Below, piece by piece: positions 43,189-51,517 of a stretch of DNA of 51,517 bases. The stretch covers positions 3,250,779 to 3,302,295 of the forward strand of contig CP070673.1 in NCBI GenBank assembly GCA_020351915.1, written 5' to 3'. Position 1 is the stretch's first letter, and every line of letters starts with the position of its first letter. The notes below the pieces were generated by a model. It was not told where the DNA came from. It made no database searches and was given only the letters and a program-made list of their open reading frames with translations. Source of the DNA: Deltaproteobacteria bacterium. Lineage in GTDB: Bacteria; Desulfobacterota; DSM-4660; Desulfatiglandales; B25-G16. Position numbers and translations under genes: made by a program.

Positions 43189-43230
43189 GACCGCCACAGT
43201 TGAATATCAACTGTGGCGGTCTATTTTCTT
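43189..43230 (+). terminator. Intrinsic terminator of the liv operon
   Basis: A perfect 15-bp stem: GACCGCCACAGTTGA (43189-43203), loop ATA, TCAACTGTGGCGGTC (43207-43221), followed by TATTTTCTT. It lies 22 nt after the lipoprotein stop. Confidence 0.93.
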
Positions 43231-43565
43231 ATTAACTGTAGCTAAGACTCGCCTTAAAAAATCGGGGTATGAAGCTCTTAAGAAAATCCGAAATTCGAAT
43301 ACCCGCCTGCCATGCAGAGTATTTAGCGATAGAATAAAAGCCGTGGCAATAACATCAGCTTTAAAATATTGCCCTGAATCAATACAAAGACATTGCGGGT
43401 AGGCCGAAATCCCTGGCCCGGACCTGGCTTGTAGGCGCCTAATTTTATAGCTCCAGTTTTCTTAGTGTTAAAGCAACAATAGCCTGTTGTGAGTACATCG
43501 CACCAGGGCGGGCTTGACATAATCTTTAAGATTTTAACTTATGAAGATTGATAGAGAGGTAAGCC
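43231..43565. other. Intergenic region with repeat fragments
   Basis: No gene. CCCGCCTGCCATGC near 43303 and TCGCACCAGGGCGGGC near 43498 are pieces also found in the 18.4-kb repeat (and CCGCCTGCCAT at 51164). AGCCTGTTGTGAG near 43482 also recalls that repeat. No promoter pair was convincing. Confidence 0.45.
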
Positions 43566-45089
43566 ATGGGTCTATATGATTTTACCATCTACGATGTGAT
43601 AAACCGAAATGCAAGGTGTTTTGCAAAGCGACCGGCTTGGTTAGAGGTATCGGATGGGCGGGAGTTAACATTCGCCCAGTTCAAGGATATGGTAGATCAC
43701 CTGGCAAAAGGACTACAAGATGCAGGTTTGAAGAAAGGAGATAGGATTGGAGTACTGGGAAAGAACAGTCTTGAATACTTTCTTCTCTATGGGGCGGCTT
43801 CTCCCCTAGGGTTGATTGTCCTGCCTGTCAACTGGCGTTTGTCAACGGATGAGGCAGAAACTAATCTGAAGGATGGTGCGCCACGATTGGTGTTTGCCGA
43901 TCCTGAGTTTCAGGAATTGATCGGTGGGCTTAAGGAAGAATTAAGCTCAGTTGAGGGATACTATAATCTGAGTGGTAAAGAAGGTTCTTTTTCCGATTTT
44001 GGCAGTTTGCTTGGTAATAATGCTGATTTTAAACCGGAAGAGGTAGCCACAGACGATGGCACGGTCATAATCCATACAGCTGCAGTAGCAGGTAAGCCTA
44101 GGGGTGCCCTCTTAAGCCACGGCAATATTCTGTCTGCAACAACCCAGTTTAGCTATTTATTCAAATTGGCTAAGGAGGATGTTCACCTCAACCTCCTGCC
44201 ACTTTTCCATGTGGGGGGTCTTTTCGTTGCTATGACTGCATTCCATGCCGGGGCACTAAATGTCAATGTGAATAAGTTTGATGCAGAACAGGCCGTGGAT
44301 CTTATCCAGGAGAAAAAGATTTCCATGTTGTTTGACTTTGCCCCAATACTGGCCTCAATCCTGGACAACCAAGAAAAGAGTGGGAAAGATATTAGCTCTT
44401 TACGAGTGGTGGCTGGTCTTGACAGTCCTGAGACCATAGAAAGGTATCAAAAAAAGGTAACAGGCGGGGAGTTTTTCGTAGTGTATGGTCAGACAGAGGT
44501 TTCCGCCCTGACAAATATTTCACCATACAATGAAAAACCTGGCTCTGCTGGCAGGCCGTTGCCCCTTGCAGATGTACGGCTTGTGGATGACTATGATAAT
44601 GAGGTTGAAACTGGCCAGGTGGGTGAGATTGTGGTGAGGGGTCCCATGGTTTTTAAGGGCTATTGGAATCTCCCTGAGGAAACGGAGTACGCGTTACGGG
44701 AAGGCTGGCACCATACCGGAGATCAGGGCCGCTTTGACGAAGACGGCTTTCTCTGGTATGCAGGCCGTAGGGCAGAAAAAGAGCTTATCAAGCCGGGAGG
44801 GGAAAATGTGTATCCTGCTGAGGTGGAAAAAGCGATACTCGAGCATCCGGCAGTTGAGAAGACCGTTGTTTTTGGTGTGCCTGATCCGAAGTGGAAAGAG
44901 GCGATAAAGGCAGTTTGCCAGCTCAAGGAAGGACAGAGCCTTGAGCCACAGGAGCTTATCGATTTTGTAGGTGAGCGGATAGCCAGATTCAAAAAACCTC
45001 AACATGTGGAATTTATCGAGGATTTTCCTCTTCTTGAGGATGGCTCTCCTGATAGGCCCAAGGTCAAAGAGCGCTATGCCCAAACGTAA
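43566..45089 (+). CDS. AMP-dependent acyl-CoA synthetase
   Basis: ANL-superfamily ligase of 507 residues (fatty/aromatic acid CoA ligase type). Recognised from VVYGQTEVSALTNISPY, VRGPMVFKGYWNLPEETEYALREGWHHTGDQGRFDEDGFLWYAGR (read in pieces, residues about 355-405), the C-terminal GGENVYPAEVEKA and the catalytic-Lys region near SPDRPKVKER. The P-loop is altered: VIIHTAAVAGKPRGALLSH where YTSGTTGxPKG is usual, keeping the Lys/Arg-Gly end. Related proteins with this loop exist beside liv genes, so it is probably active. Monocistronic, with a terminator directly after. Confidence 0.88.
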   Translation: MGLYDFTIYDVINRNARCFAKRPAWLEVSDGRELTFAQFKDMVDHLAKGLQDAGLKKGDRIGVLGKNSLEYFLLYGAASPLGLIVLPVNWRLSTDEAETNLKDGAPRLVFADPEFQELIGGLKEELSSVEGYYNLSGKEGSFSDFGSLLGNNADFKPEEVATDDGTVIIHTAAVAGKPRGALLSHGNILSATTQFSYLFKLAKEDVHLNLLPLFHVGGLFVAMTAFHAGALNVNVNKFDAEQAVDLIQEKKISMLFDFAPILASILDNQEKSGKDISSLRVVAGLDSPETIERYQKKVTGGEFFVVYGQTEVSALTNISPYNEKPGSAGRPLPLADVRLVDDYDNEVETGQVGEIVVRGPMVFKGYWNLPEETEYALREGWHHTGDQGRFDEDGFLWYAGRRAEKELIKPGGENVYPAEVEKAILEHPAVEKTVVFGVPDPKWKEAIKAVCQLKEGQSLEPQELIDFVGERIARFKKPQHVEFIEDFPLLEDGSPDRPKVKERYAQT

Positions 45090-45113
45090 CTAATTTACAT
45101 GAAATAAGGCTTG

Positions 45114-45154
45114 AGGCTCTGCTTTACGATTTAAGCAGGGCCTTTTGTTTTTTT
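45114..45154 (+). terminator. Intrinsic terminator after the acyl-CoA synthetase
   Basis: A 13-bp stem AGGCTCTGCTTTA (45114-45126), loop CGAT, TTAAGCAGGGCCT (45131-45143), one G-U pair, followed by TTTGTTTTTTT. Clear rho-independent terminator. Confidence 0.93.
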
Positions 45155-45292
45155 GGGATCTTGACTTAATCGTCTGGTCGTAGGTATTACAAGGGCTCCC
45201 CGGGGCCGGGAGTTGTTGACAGGTGCCCATTGAAAGCGTGAGTTCCTGATTCATGACTGCCAACATTTGAGTTGACATTTATGCTTTGTCGT

Positions 45293-45321
45293 TTGACAGT
45301 TAGCATAACCAGTTGTAACCG
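45293..45321 (+). promoter_or_regulatory. Possible promoter of recO
   Basis: TTGACA at 45293-45298 with TAACCG at 45316-45321 (17-nt spacer); the -10 is weak. A second TTGACA at 45272-45277 has no -10. Tentative. Confidence 0.35.
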
Positions 45322-45379
45322 TGGCTAAGAAGTACGGCAACGGAAAACCCATAACTATCAATGGAAACGGTTACGAACC

Positions 45380-46162
45380 GTGGAGCTGAAAAAGACAGAG
45401 GCCATCATTTTGCGGACCAGAGATTTGGGTGAGTCTGACCTTCTCGTCACCTTTTTTTCCTCCCTCTACGGAAACCTAAAGGGTGTTGCAAAGGGGGCTC
45501 GGAGGAGTTCCAAGCGGTTTGTTAACTCTCTCAGTACTTTCTCCATGGTAGACGTTGAGTTTAGGGAGAGGAGGAGTGGCGATCTTGTGTGGGTTGAGTC
45601 GTGTGAATTGCTTGATGGTTTTCCTGGTATACGATCAGATTACAATCTGTTATTAACGGCCAGCTACATGGTAGAAATGACAGAGGTTCTGTTTCCATCC
45701 AATGTGCCCAGCTCTGAAATGTTTCAGCTGCTCAGATTTGCCTTAGGGTCTATCTCAAAGCGGCAAAATGTCGATGAGACCATGATTAGTTTTCAGGCAC
45801 AGGCAATGAAGATAGGGGGATTTGGGATTAATCTCTCGAGATGCAGTCGCTGTGACCGACAGTACAAAGGGGAGGGGAGGGCACTATTTCATCCTCCGAG
45901 TGGTTCGATAGTCTGTTTGGCCTGTGAGAAGGAATCGGTTGTAACGCCTGGAATGGAGCCTGACACGGTCTCCGCTCTTCACCAGCTTCAGTCCTCTGAC
46001 CGACTGTTGGAAAATAGGCTGGAGTGCAGCGATAATGTTGTACGTGAGCTGAAAGCAGTTTTAGCTTCACATATTGAGCATTGTTTTGGAAAAAGTTTAA
46101 AATCTGCAAAGTATCTTCACCCTGTCCGCCGTCAGCATCCGACTCCGACGCTGCGCTTCTGA
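45380..46162 (+). CDS. recO: DNA repair protein RecO
   Basis: RecF-pathway mediator that helps load RecA at single-strand gaps. OB-fold start MELKKTEAIILRTRDLGESDLLVTFF, then GNLKGVAKGARRSSKRFV. The zinc-binding region is Cys155, Cys158 (CSRC), Cys179 and Cys182 (CLAC). Length 260. Start is GTG at 45380, without a strong ribosome binding site. Isolated between the acyl-CoA synthetase and glyQS; recO next to glyQS is common in Desulfobacterota. Confidence 0.94.
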   Translation: MELKKTEAIILRTRDLGESDLLVTFFSSLYGNLKGVAKGARRSSKRFVNSLSTFSMVDVEFRERRSGDLVWVESCELLDGFPGIRSDYNLLLTASYMVEMTEVLFPSNVPSSEMFQLLRFALGSISKRQNVDETMISFQAQAMKIGGFGINLSRCSRCDRQYKGEGRALFHPPSGSIVCLACEKESVVTPGMEPDTVSALHQLQSSDRLLENRLECSDNVVRELKAVLASHIEHCFGKSLKSAKYLHPVRRQHPTPTLRF

Positions 46163-46204
46163 GTTATTCATCAAAGAAACTCCAATTTATCTTCCTTAAT
46201 TAAT

Positions 46205-46470
46205 ATGTTAGACAGGATAGACAGGATTGACTGATTTTTATTGTTTTTTTTGTCCTTCCCGGACGGAAGGACAAAAACCCAATGCCGCCAAAGGCGGCAA
46301 GAGAAAGCTCCGGGGTCAAATCAGAGATGGATATTATGCCACTCCATAGAAAATGCACAACCCGGTTTTTTTATTTCTCCCGCGTAGCGGGATTCTCTTT
46401 TCTCAGTTTCTTCAGGAAACTGAGAAGAAGAAAAGAAAATCCAATAGATCCAGTAAATCCTATCAGATAA
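46205..46470. repeat. Foldback repeat island between recO and glyQ
   Basis: Three perfect hairpins in 180 bp: TTTTTGTCCTTCC/GGAAGGACAAAAA (46247-46277, 13 bp), TGCCGCC/GGCGGCA (46283-46299) and TTCTCAGTTTC/GAAACTGAGAA (46400-46426, 11 bp). The edges have ACAGGAT-type repeats on the left (46211-46228) and inverted ATCC/ATCCTAT repeats on the right (46448-46464). A 62-codon ORF across it is a by-product. The first hairpin, with T and A runs on both sides, could act as a bidirectional terminator. Confidence 0.6.
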
Positions 46471-46549
46471 GAAAAGACCATTGATAACTAAGTTTCTCAG
46501 GAGTTGTCCGTTGACCGTTATCTTGGTCTATTTAAACTTGGCTACCTTC

Positions 46550-46578
46550 TTGACATCCTTTGGGGCAAGTGATATTTT
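46550..46578 (+). promoter_or_regulatory. Sigma70-type promoter of glyQS
   Basis: TTGACA at 46550-46555, a 17-nt spacer and TATTTT at 46573-46578, placing the start near 46585, about 80 nt before glyQ. No T-box-like specifier structure is visible in that leader. Confidence 0.65.
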
Positions 46579-46665
46579 TCGCTGAACTTTTCGCTAACTA
46601 ATGTTCATTATATTTGTTGGTTCATTAAGTTTATTGTGTTCCCAAGAAACAACGGTCGACGCATA

Positions 46666-47556
46666 ATGAGCAAAGATTCCATGACATTTCAAGAACTAGT
46701 TATTGCCTTAGAGAGATTCTGGGCGGAGCAAGGCTGCATAATCCAGCAGCCTTATGACCTGGAGGTTGGGGCAGGGACCTTCAACCCCGCCACGCTGTTG
46801 AGGGCATTGGGTCCTGAACCGTGGTCTGTTGCATATGTTGAACCCTCGAGAAGACCCACAGATGGAAGGTACGGGGAGAACCCGAATCGGCTGGGCCATT
46901 ATTATCAATACCAGGTGATTATTAAACCCTCGCCTCTCGACATACAGGATCTGTATCTGGAAAGCCTAAAAAGTTTGGGGATAGATCCATTGGAGCATGA
47001 TATACGCTTCGTAGAAGATGACTGGGAATCCCCCACCCTGGGTGCATCAGGTCTTGGATGGGAGGTGTGGCTGGATGGCATGGAAATTACCCAGTTTACC
47101 TATTTTCAACTGGCAGGCAGCATCAGGTTGGACCCGATTTCTGTGGAAATAACCTATGGGTTAGAAAGAATCGCCATGTATTTGCAAGAAAAAGAGAGTG
47201 TTTATGACCTTATGTGGAATGAAAAGGTTACCTATGGGGATGTCCATAAAAAAGGGGAATGGGAAAACTCTGTCTATTGTTTTGAAGTTGCTGATGTGGA
47301 CATGCTCTTAAAGATGTTTGATATGTGTGAGCAAGAATCCCTAAGGATAACCGAAAGAGGGATTGTCCTGCCAGCATATGATTACTGCCTCAAATGTTCT
47401 CACATCTTTAATATCCTTGATGCAAGGGGGGCAATCAGTGTTGCGGAAAGGACAAAATACATTGATCGAATAAGAAATCTGGCCCGGCTGGTTTGCAAAA
47501 ATTATCTCGCCCAAAGGGAGGAGATGGGATATCCACTGATGAGAGAGAGTGCCTAA
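46666..47556 (+). CDS. glyQ: Glycyl-tRNA synthetase alpha subunit
   Basis: Catalytic subunit of the bacterial heterotetrameric GlyRS. Core [19 protein letters not shown] then [38 protein letters not shown] and [19 protein letters not shown] start at the ATG 46666 (MSKDSMTFQ), since the extra ten residues from the GTG at 46636 are atypical; ATG 46681 is another option. No good ribosome binding site is adjacent. Length 296. glyS follows 149 nt later. Confidence 0.96.
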   Translation: MSKDSMTFQELVIALERFWAEQGCIIQQPYDLEVGAGTFNPATLLRALGPEPWSVAYVEPSRRPTDGRYGENPNRLGHYYQYQVIIKPSPLDIQDLYLESLKSLGIDPLEHDIRFVEDDWESPTLGASGLGWEVWLDGMEITQFTYFQLAGSIRLDPISVEITYGLERIAMYLQEKESVYDLMWNEKVTYGDVHKKGEWENSVYCFEVADVDMLLKMFDMCEQESLRITERGIVLPAYDYCLKCSHIFNILDARGAISVAERTKYIDRIRNLARLVCKNYLAQREEMGYPLMRESA

Positions 47557-47704
47557 AGTGACTAAAATTAAGGATAAGATATGGATTATGAACAGTTCAC
47601 TTTAGGTACTTTAGTTCACTCAAATCAGGGTCCATTTCAGGACTAACAATTACAATCTACCACCTTTGGTGGCGGTAATCTGAATACATAGTTTAAGAGG
47701 CTAT

Positions 47705-49780
47705 ATGTTTGGTGAGCTGCTTTTGGAAATAGGCACGGAAGAGATCCCCTCAGAATATCTTGAGCAGGGTCTCCAAGAACTAAGGCAATTGGCAGAATCC
47801 TATTTGAGAGATAACCGTATCGAGATTAAGGAAGGCCTTGCTACCTTTGGAACTCCGAGACGATTGGTTTTGGTCGGCAGGGCCATTGCCGATAAACAGG
47901 AAGATGCGGTCCAAGAGATGACAGGGCCTCCGAAAAAGGCTGCCTTCGACGAACAAGGAAACCCTACAAAGGCTGCTTTTGGTTTTGCAAAAAAACAGGG
48001 TGTTTCTGTTGATGAGCTCCAGATTGTAGAGACACCGAAAGGTGAATACCTTTATGTTAAACGTACAATGCCCGGGAGGCATACCAGAGAAATACTCTCT
48101 GAGATCTTGCCGGAACTGATTGCAAGTATCTCGTGGCCAAAGTCAATGCGTTGGGGACATGAAACATTTTCTTTTGTTCGGCCTATCCACTGGGTGCTCG
48201 CGCTTTTTGATAGGGAGGTTATCCCCTTTGAAGTGGCTGGAGTGAAGAGCGGAGATAAAACGAGAGGGCACCGGTTTATGGCACCCCACACCATGAAAAT
48301 ACATGACCTCCAGGATTATCTAGAGAAAATGAAGGAAAGCTCAGTGATTATTGATCAAACAGAGAGGGAAGGGGAAGTTGAAAAAGCTGCCGTGGCCGCG
48401 GCCAAGACGGTATCGGGAACAATCTTGAGAGACCCCGAGTTGCTGTCCACTGTGGCCAACATGGTGGAGTTTCCATCTGCTGTTTGTGGTAAATTTGATG
48501 AAGAATTCCTTGATCTGCCTGACCCTGTGCTCATAACGCCCATGAAAAAGCATCAGAGGTATTTTTCCATTTGTGACCAAGACGGCCGACTGATGCCACA
48601 TTTTGTGGCAGTAAACAATACAATTGCTCGGGATGAATCCGTTGTTCAAAAAGGGCACGAAAGAGTTCTGCGGGCTAGGTTGGCAGATGCAGATTTCTTT
48701 TTTAAGGAAGATCGAAAAAGGCCCCTCGAGGGCAGACTCGAGGAACTGAAAACGGTTATCTATCAGGCCCAACTGGGGACTTCCTTTGCCAAGGTACAGC
48801 GCTTTACCACATTAGCCGAATACTTAGCTGAGCAGATAGCGCCAGAGAGAATAGATGAAGTAAGGCTTGCAGCGAGGCTGTGTAAATGTGACCTGGTTAC
48901 TGATATGGTCATGGAGTTCCCATCGCTTCAAGGTGTAATAGGTGAAATATATGCCAGACTTGATGGACACCCTGAAGATGTGTGTCGGGCCATTTCAGAG
49001 CACTATCTACCGAGTCAAGCAGACAGTAATCTCCCTGAATCGCTTATCGGGTCAATTGTGGGCATGGCCGATAGGATGGATACAATTGCGGGATTTTTTG
49101 CAATAGGCCTTGAGCCAACTGGTACAGCGGATCCCTATGCCCTCAGGCGGCAGACACTGGCTATCATCAGGATGATTAGAGATAAGAAAATTACTCTTTC
49201 TATACCGGATTTTGTGAGCAGAGCAGGATCGATTTTGAGCGAAAATCTTACATTCGACTCGGGAAAGGTTATCGATAAAGTCCTTCATTTTATAAAGGAT
49301 CGCTTGAAGAATATGCTGTTATCACAAGGTATTTCTCATGATTTCATTGATGCAGTAGTGGCAACTGATTTTAACTTCCTGCATCAAATAGAGAAACGAA
49401 TCGAGGCAGTTCAAAGGTTTCGGGGCCACTCGAGCGTTTTTGAACCACTAGGCACAGCCTTTAAGCGTATCGCCAACATGGTAAGAGGTTTTGAGAGAAC
49501 TCATAAGGTAACACCTGAGCTGTTTGAGAGCGGAAGTGAAGAGGTTTTATGGAGGACTTTTCAGGAAGTAAGAGATAAAGCAAGAAGGGAGATAGACAAA
49601 GAGAATTACTTTGAGGCCCTGAATGAAATGGCTACCTTAGCCCCTATCATCGATGAGCTTTTTTCTCACGTGATGGTCATGGCCGAGGATAGGAAAATAA
49701 GGGAAAACAGGCTTGAATTATTAAGTCAATTACAGGATGTTTTTCTTCAAGTTGCTGATTTATCCAAACTCTCTGTCTAA
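47705..49780 (+). CDS. glyS: Glycyl-tRNA synthetase beta subunit
   Basis: tRNA-binding subunit of heterotetrameric GlyRS, 691 residues (standard). It starts MFGELLLEIGTEEIPSEYL. Other diagnostic stretches are ISWPKSMRWGHETFSFVRPI, MKKHQRYFSICDQDGRL and GMADRMDTIAGFFAIGLEPTGTADPYALRR. The anticodon-binding domain is at the C terminus. It ends 5 nt from the 3' end of the convergent mltA. Confidence 0.97.
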   Translation: MFGELLLEIGTEEIPSEYLEQGLQELRQLAESYLRDNRIEIKEGLATFGTPRRLVLVGRAIADKQEDAVQEMTGPPKKAAFDEQGNPTKAAFGFAKKQGVSVDELQIVETPKGEYLYVKRTMPGRHTREILSEILPELIASISWPKSMRWGHETFSFVRPIHWVLALFDREVIPFEVAGVKSGDKTRGHRFMAPHTMKIHDLQDYLEKMKESSVIIDQTEREGEVEKAAVAAAKTVSGTILRDPELLSTVANMVEFPSAVCGKFDEEFLDLPDPVLITPMKKHQRYFSICDQDGRLMPHFVAVNNTIARDESVVQKGHERVLRARLADADFFFKEDRKRPLEGRLEELKTVIYQAQLGTSFAKVQRFTTLAEYLAEQIAPERIDEVRLAARLCKCDLVTDMVMEFPSLQGVIGEIYARLDGHPEDVCRAISEHYLPSQADSNLPESLIGSIVGMADRMDTIAGFFAIGLEPTGTADPYALRRQTLAIIRMIRDKKITLSIPDFVSRAGSILSENLTFDSGKVIDKVLHFIKDRLKNMLLSQGISHDFIDAVVATDFNFLHQIEKRIEAVQRFRGHSSVFEPLGTAFKRIANMVRGFERTHKVTPELFESGSEEVLWRTFQEVRDKARREIDKENYFEALNEMATLAPIIDELFSHVMVMAEDRKIRENRLELLSQLQDVFLQVADLSKLSV

Positions 49781-49785
49781 TCGTT

Positions 49786-50997
49786 TCATTCGGTATCTGA
49801 ATCTGGTTTTAGCACCAAGAAATAGATCTCCCCTTCATGCTTCAGGTGGCCTGCAGCCACCTCTGCATATTCTCCGCTACCCCAAAAGATGTCTGCCCGG
49901 CCCGCACCTTTTATTGCCCCTCCAGTATCTTGATTCAAGATGAACCGGGAAAAAGGCTTCCATCCGAGGATATTTCCATCTTCGCCTACTATGGGCATCT
50001 GGCAGCGGATGTATGCGAGAGCCCCTTTTGGAAACAACCTGTTGTCTAGAGCAAGAGATCGTCCAGGTGTGACAGGAACACCAATATTGCCAAGGGGCCC
50101 GTTGTCGAGTAAGCGGAAAAAGACATAAGATGGATTATGATTCAATATCTCGTCTTTAATGTGCGGGTGTTGGTTCAGGAATGACCTGATGGTTTGAAGG
50201 GATAGATCTTCAGGTTCAATGTATCCTCTATCCAAGAGATACCCGCCGATACTCCTATAAGGATGCCCATTGGAGGCACTGTAACCAACCGTGATTGACT
50301 CTCCGGTAGGCAAAGCTATCGTGCCCGAGCCCTGGATCTGGAGTATAGCTATATCCAGAGGGTCTTTGAGCCAAGCGATTTCGAGGTTTTCTCCTTCCAG
50401 TACGCTTGCTTCGGCTATGTCTTGGCGAGTATAATAAGGAATTATCCTCTCACCATCTATTCTGGCCACTATCCGCTGTCCCTCTAATTCAGGGCGGAAG
50501 AGCCCCAAATCAATTTTCAAAAGATCATGCGGTTTTCTATAAATGGGATATCTGTGTACCGAATCACGCTCAAGGCTCCCTTTCAAAATTGGCTCAAAGT
50601 ATCCGGTAAAGAGGACCTTTTTGCTTCCCTGAGAGCCAGCTGCTTTATAGAGCAAAAATCTCTCTCGTAGCTCGCGATTAAAGTGGTCAATATCATAGTC
50701 TTGGCTGATAATTTGCAAAAAGGTTTCCAATGATTGCCGGATGTGTTCAACGGTATAGGTATCGGGTCCATAGGTAAAGACGGTCTCGGGGTTCAGCCTG
50801 TTCATATATTGCAGGCTTCCCTCGAGCGCTAGCGCAAGGGAATCTATGTCCATGTCATCCTGGAATTCGGGCCAAAAATACCGTATCCTTTTGAGGCTCT
50901 GGGTCGGTTCTTTGATCTCTTTTTTGATCAAAGGATAGCAACCGAGAATATTAGAAACGATTATCAATACTAAAAGATAGCGTAACATCTGCAACAT
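49786..50997 (-). CDS. mltA: Membrane-bound lytic murein transglycosylase A
   Basis: Outer-membrane lipoprotein that cleaves peptidoglycan to anhydro-muropeptides. Signal peptide LRYLLVLIIVSNILGC with lipobox Cys20. MltA domain: VLFTGYFEPILKGSLERD, GTIALPTGESITVGYSASNGHPY (in pieces) and YVFFRLLDNGPLGNIGVPV. The C-terminal 3D domain has NQDTGGAIKGAGRADIFWG with the catalytic aspartates. Length 403. Monocistronic and convergent with glyS. Confidence 0.95.
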   Translation of the reverse strand: MLQMLRYLLVLIIVSNILGCYPLIKKEIKEPTQSLKRIRYFWPEFQDDMDIDSLALALEGSLQYMNRLNPETVFTYGPDTYTVEHIRQSLETFLQIISQDYDIDHFNRELRERFLLYKAAGSQGSKKVLFTGYFEPILKGSLERDSVHRYPIYRKPHDLLKIDLGLFRPELEGQRIVARIDGERIIPYYTRQDIAEASVLEGENLEIAWLKDPLDIAILQIQGSGTIALPTGESITVGYSASNGHPYRSIGGYLLDRGYIEPEDLSLQTIRSFLNQHPHIKDEILNHNPSYVFFRLLDNGPLGNIGVPVTPGRSLALDNRLFPKGALAYIRCQMPIVGEDGNILGWKPFSRFILNQDTGGAIKGAGRADIFWGSGEYAEVAAGHLKHEGEIYFLVLKPDSDTE

Positions 50998-51117
50998 ACA
51001 GTAGATATTAGATGCAAACCTTGTCTAAATACAAGGAAAAAAGCACGCGCTATAGTATGTGACGGTTCATCATCCACCTCGTCCGGATCGGTGATCAGCG
51101 GTCTGCTGCACTGTAAC

Positions 51118-51233
51118 CGTTCACGGGTTCAGGGTTCAGAGATTGTAGGTTCACCTCACAAAACCGCCTGCCATCCCTGCCTGCAGTACGGCGGGCGGGC
51201 GTCGGGCAGGTCTGAACTCCGAATCTGTGAACG
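51118..51233. repeat. 116-bp inverted-repeat element, GTTCA-rich ends
   Basis: The 23-nt end from 51118 (begins CGTTCACGGGTTCAGGG) is inverted at 51211-51233 (begins TCTGAACTCCGAATC) with 19 of 23 matching and three of the four differences allowing G-U pairs. The core is GC-rich with CCTGCC and GGCGGGCGGGC blocks. The end sequence recurs at 26854. Non-coding, in the gap upstream of mltA. Confidence 0.65.
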
Positions 51234-51294
51234 CTTATGCTGCACTTTTGTACTCCTGAGAGCATCAAATACTTTGCAATACCGGGGGGAGGGG

Positions 51295-51476
51295 CATGAG
51301 GTCTTTTCTGTTGTGACTGGTGGGAGGCCGCTGTCCTTTTCACGACTTATCAGTGGGGGAAGCCGCAGCTCTCCCGACTTGTCGGAAGAGAATGCGGAGG
51401 GGGCAAAGAATCCCCCGTTGATAAGTCGTAGAAAAGACCAGGCTGGGAGCCTCGGAACAGAAGAAAAGACCTCATG
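51295..51476. repeat. 182-bp long foldback element
   Basis: Multi-segment palindrome. Outer arms CATGAGGTCTTTTCT (51295-51309) and AGAAAAGACCTCATG (51462-51476) pair perfectly over 15 bp. Middle arms CACGACTTATCAGTGGGGG (51341-51359) and CCCCCGTTGATAAGTCGTA (51412-51430) pair at about 16 of 19. Inner CCGCA/TGCGG (51363-51398) and CCGAC/GTCGG (51374-51385) complete a nearly continuous hairpin. No ORF is convincing. It looks like a MITE or a structured RNA locus. Confidence 0.7.
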
Positions 51477-51517
51477 ACCATTCTTCACCCTTCTTGATTG
51501 TATACAATGCAAACAAT

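Noticed and set aside
46282..46470. 62-codon ORF between recO and glyQ
   Set aside because: Covers two hairpins of the foldback island; low-complexity basic peptide.
46585..46665. T-box leader for glyQS
   Set aside because: Leader is only about 80 nt, with no antiterminator bulge sequence or specifier loop.
1..51517. tRNA, rRNA or CRISPR loci
   Set aside because: No cloverleaf with a T-loop GGTTCGA-type motif in the right context, no rRNA-like sequence and no regularly spaced direct repeats were found by eye; tRNAscan-SE would be decisive.

Overview
The window looks like a chromosomal segment of an anaerobic Desulfobacterota (Deltaproteobacteria-type) bacterium. This is inferred from the gene families and their order: a liv-type ABC transporter interleaved with an AMP-dependent CoA ligase, an oxygen-sensitive 2-hydroxyacyl-CoA dehydratase with its activator, an acyl-CoA dehydrogenase with its own ETF, and the rpsF-rpsR-rplI-dnaB-hflX block. 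I see no phage, CRISPR array, rRNA or tRNA. Intergenic regions are rich in small foldback repeats. Recognisable promoters are of the TTGACA-17-TAnnnT type, and several genes start with TTG or GTG.

Layout. 1-3.1 kb: a radical SAM protein (-) and a class III CoA-transferase (+). 3.1-5.9 kb: asd (-) divergent from dapA (+); dapA is preceded by a clear lysine riboswitch with its own promoter and intrinsic terminator. 6-8.4 kb: a PAS histidine kinase with a fused, altered receiver domain, then a small thiamine-binding-family protein. 9.2-16.1 kb: two 2-hydroxyacyl-CoA dehydratase subunits and the ATP-dependent activator, then an acyl-CoA dehydrogenase, etfB and etfA. Between the two halves (12.66-12.90 kb) lies a self-contained unit of strong promoter, structured RNA or 39-residue hydrophobic ORF, and perfect terminator, which I do not recognise. 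16.1-18.1 kb: a hypothetical protein, a 43-residue receiver-like stub and a periplasmic HtrA protease.

18.8-23.3 kb is the ribosomal/replication block rpsF-rpsR-small secreted ORF-rplI-dnaB-hflX; hflX appears to begin at an ATA codon. 23.3-32.4 kb is mostly minus strand: apbE, a hypothetical, ribF with an HD hydrolase, and the run tilS-ftsH-folP-coaX. 32.6-33.8 kb: a dGTPase family gene (+). 34.3-43.2 kb is a long liv operon (livG, acyl-CoA ligase, livH, livM, livK, livF, lipoprotein) with two separate insertions: a four-helix-bundle (S23) gene inside nested inverted repeats, and a REP-associated tyrosine transposase whose ORF carries a short palindrome near each end. 43.6-51 kb: a second acyl-CoA synthetase, recO, glyQ, glyS and convergent mltA. 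The last 500 bp hold two inverted-repeat elements.

How the genes may work together (inference): the liv transporter and CoA ligases would import and activate an organic acid. The class III CoA-transferase, dehydratase/activator and acyl-CoA dehydrogenase/ETF would convert a 2-hydroxyacyl-CoA to an enoyl-CoA and then to the saturated acyl-CoA, or run a related CoA-ester route. The parts resemble the clostridial reductive aromatic amino acid and lactate pathways. asd and dapA supply lysine/diaminopimelate under lysine control.
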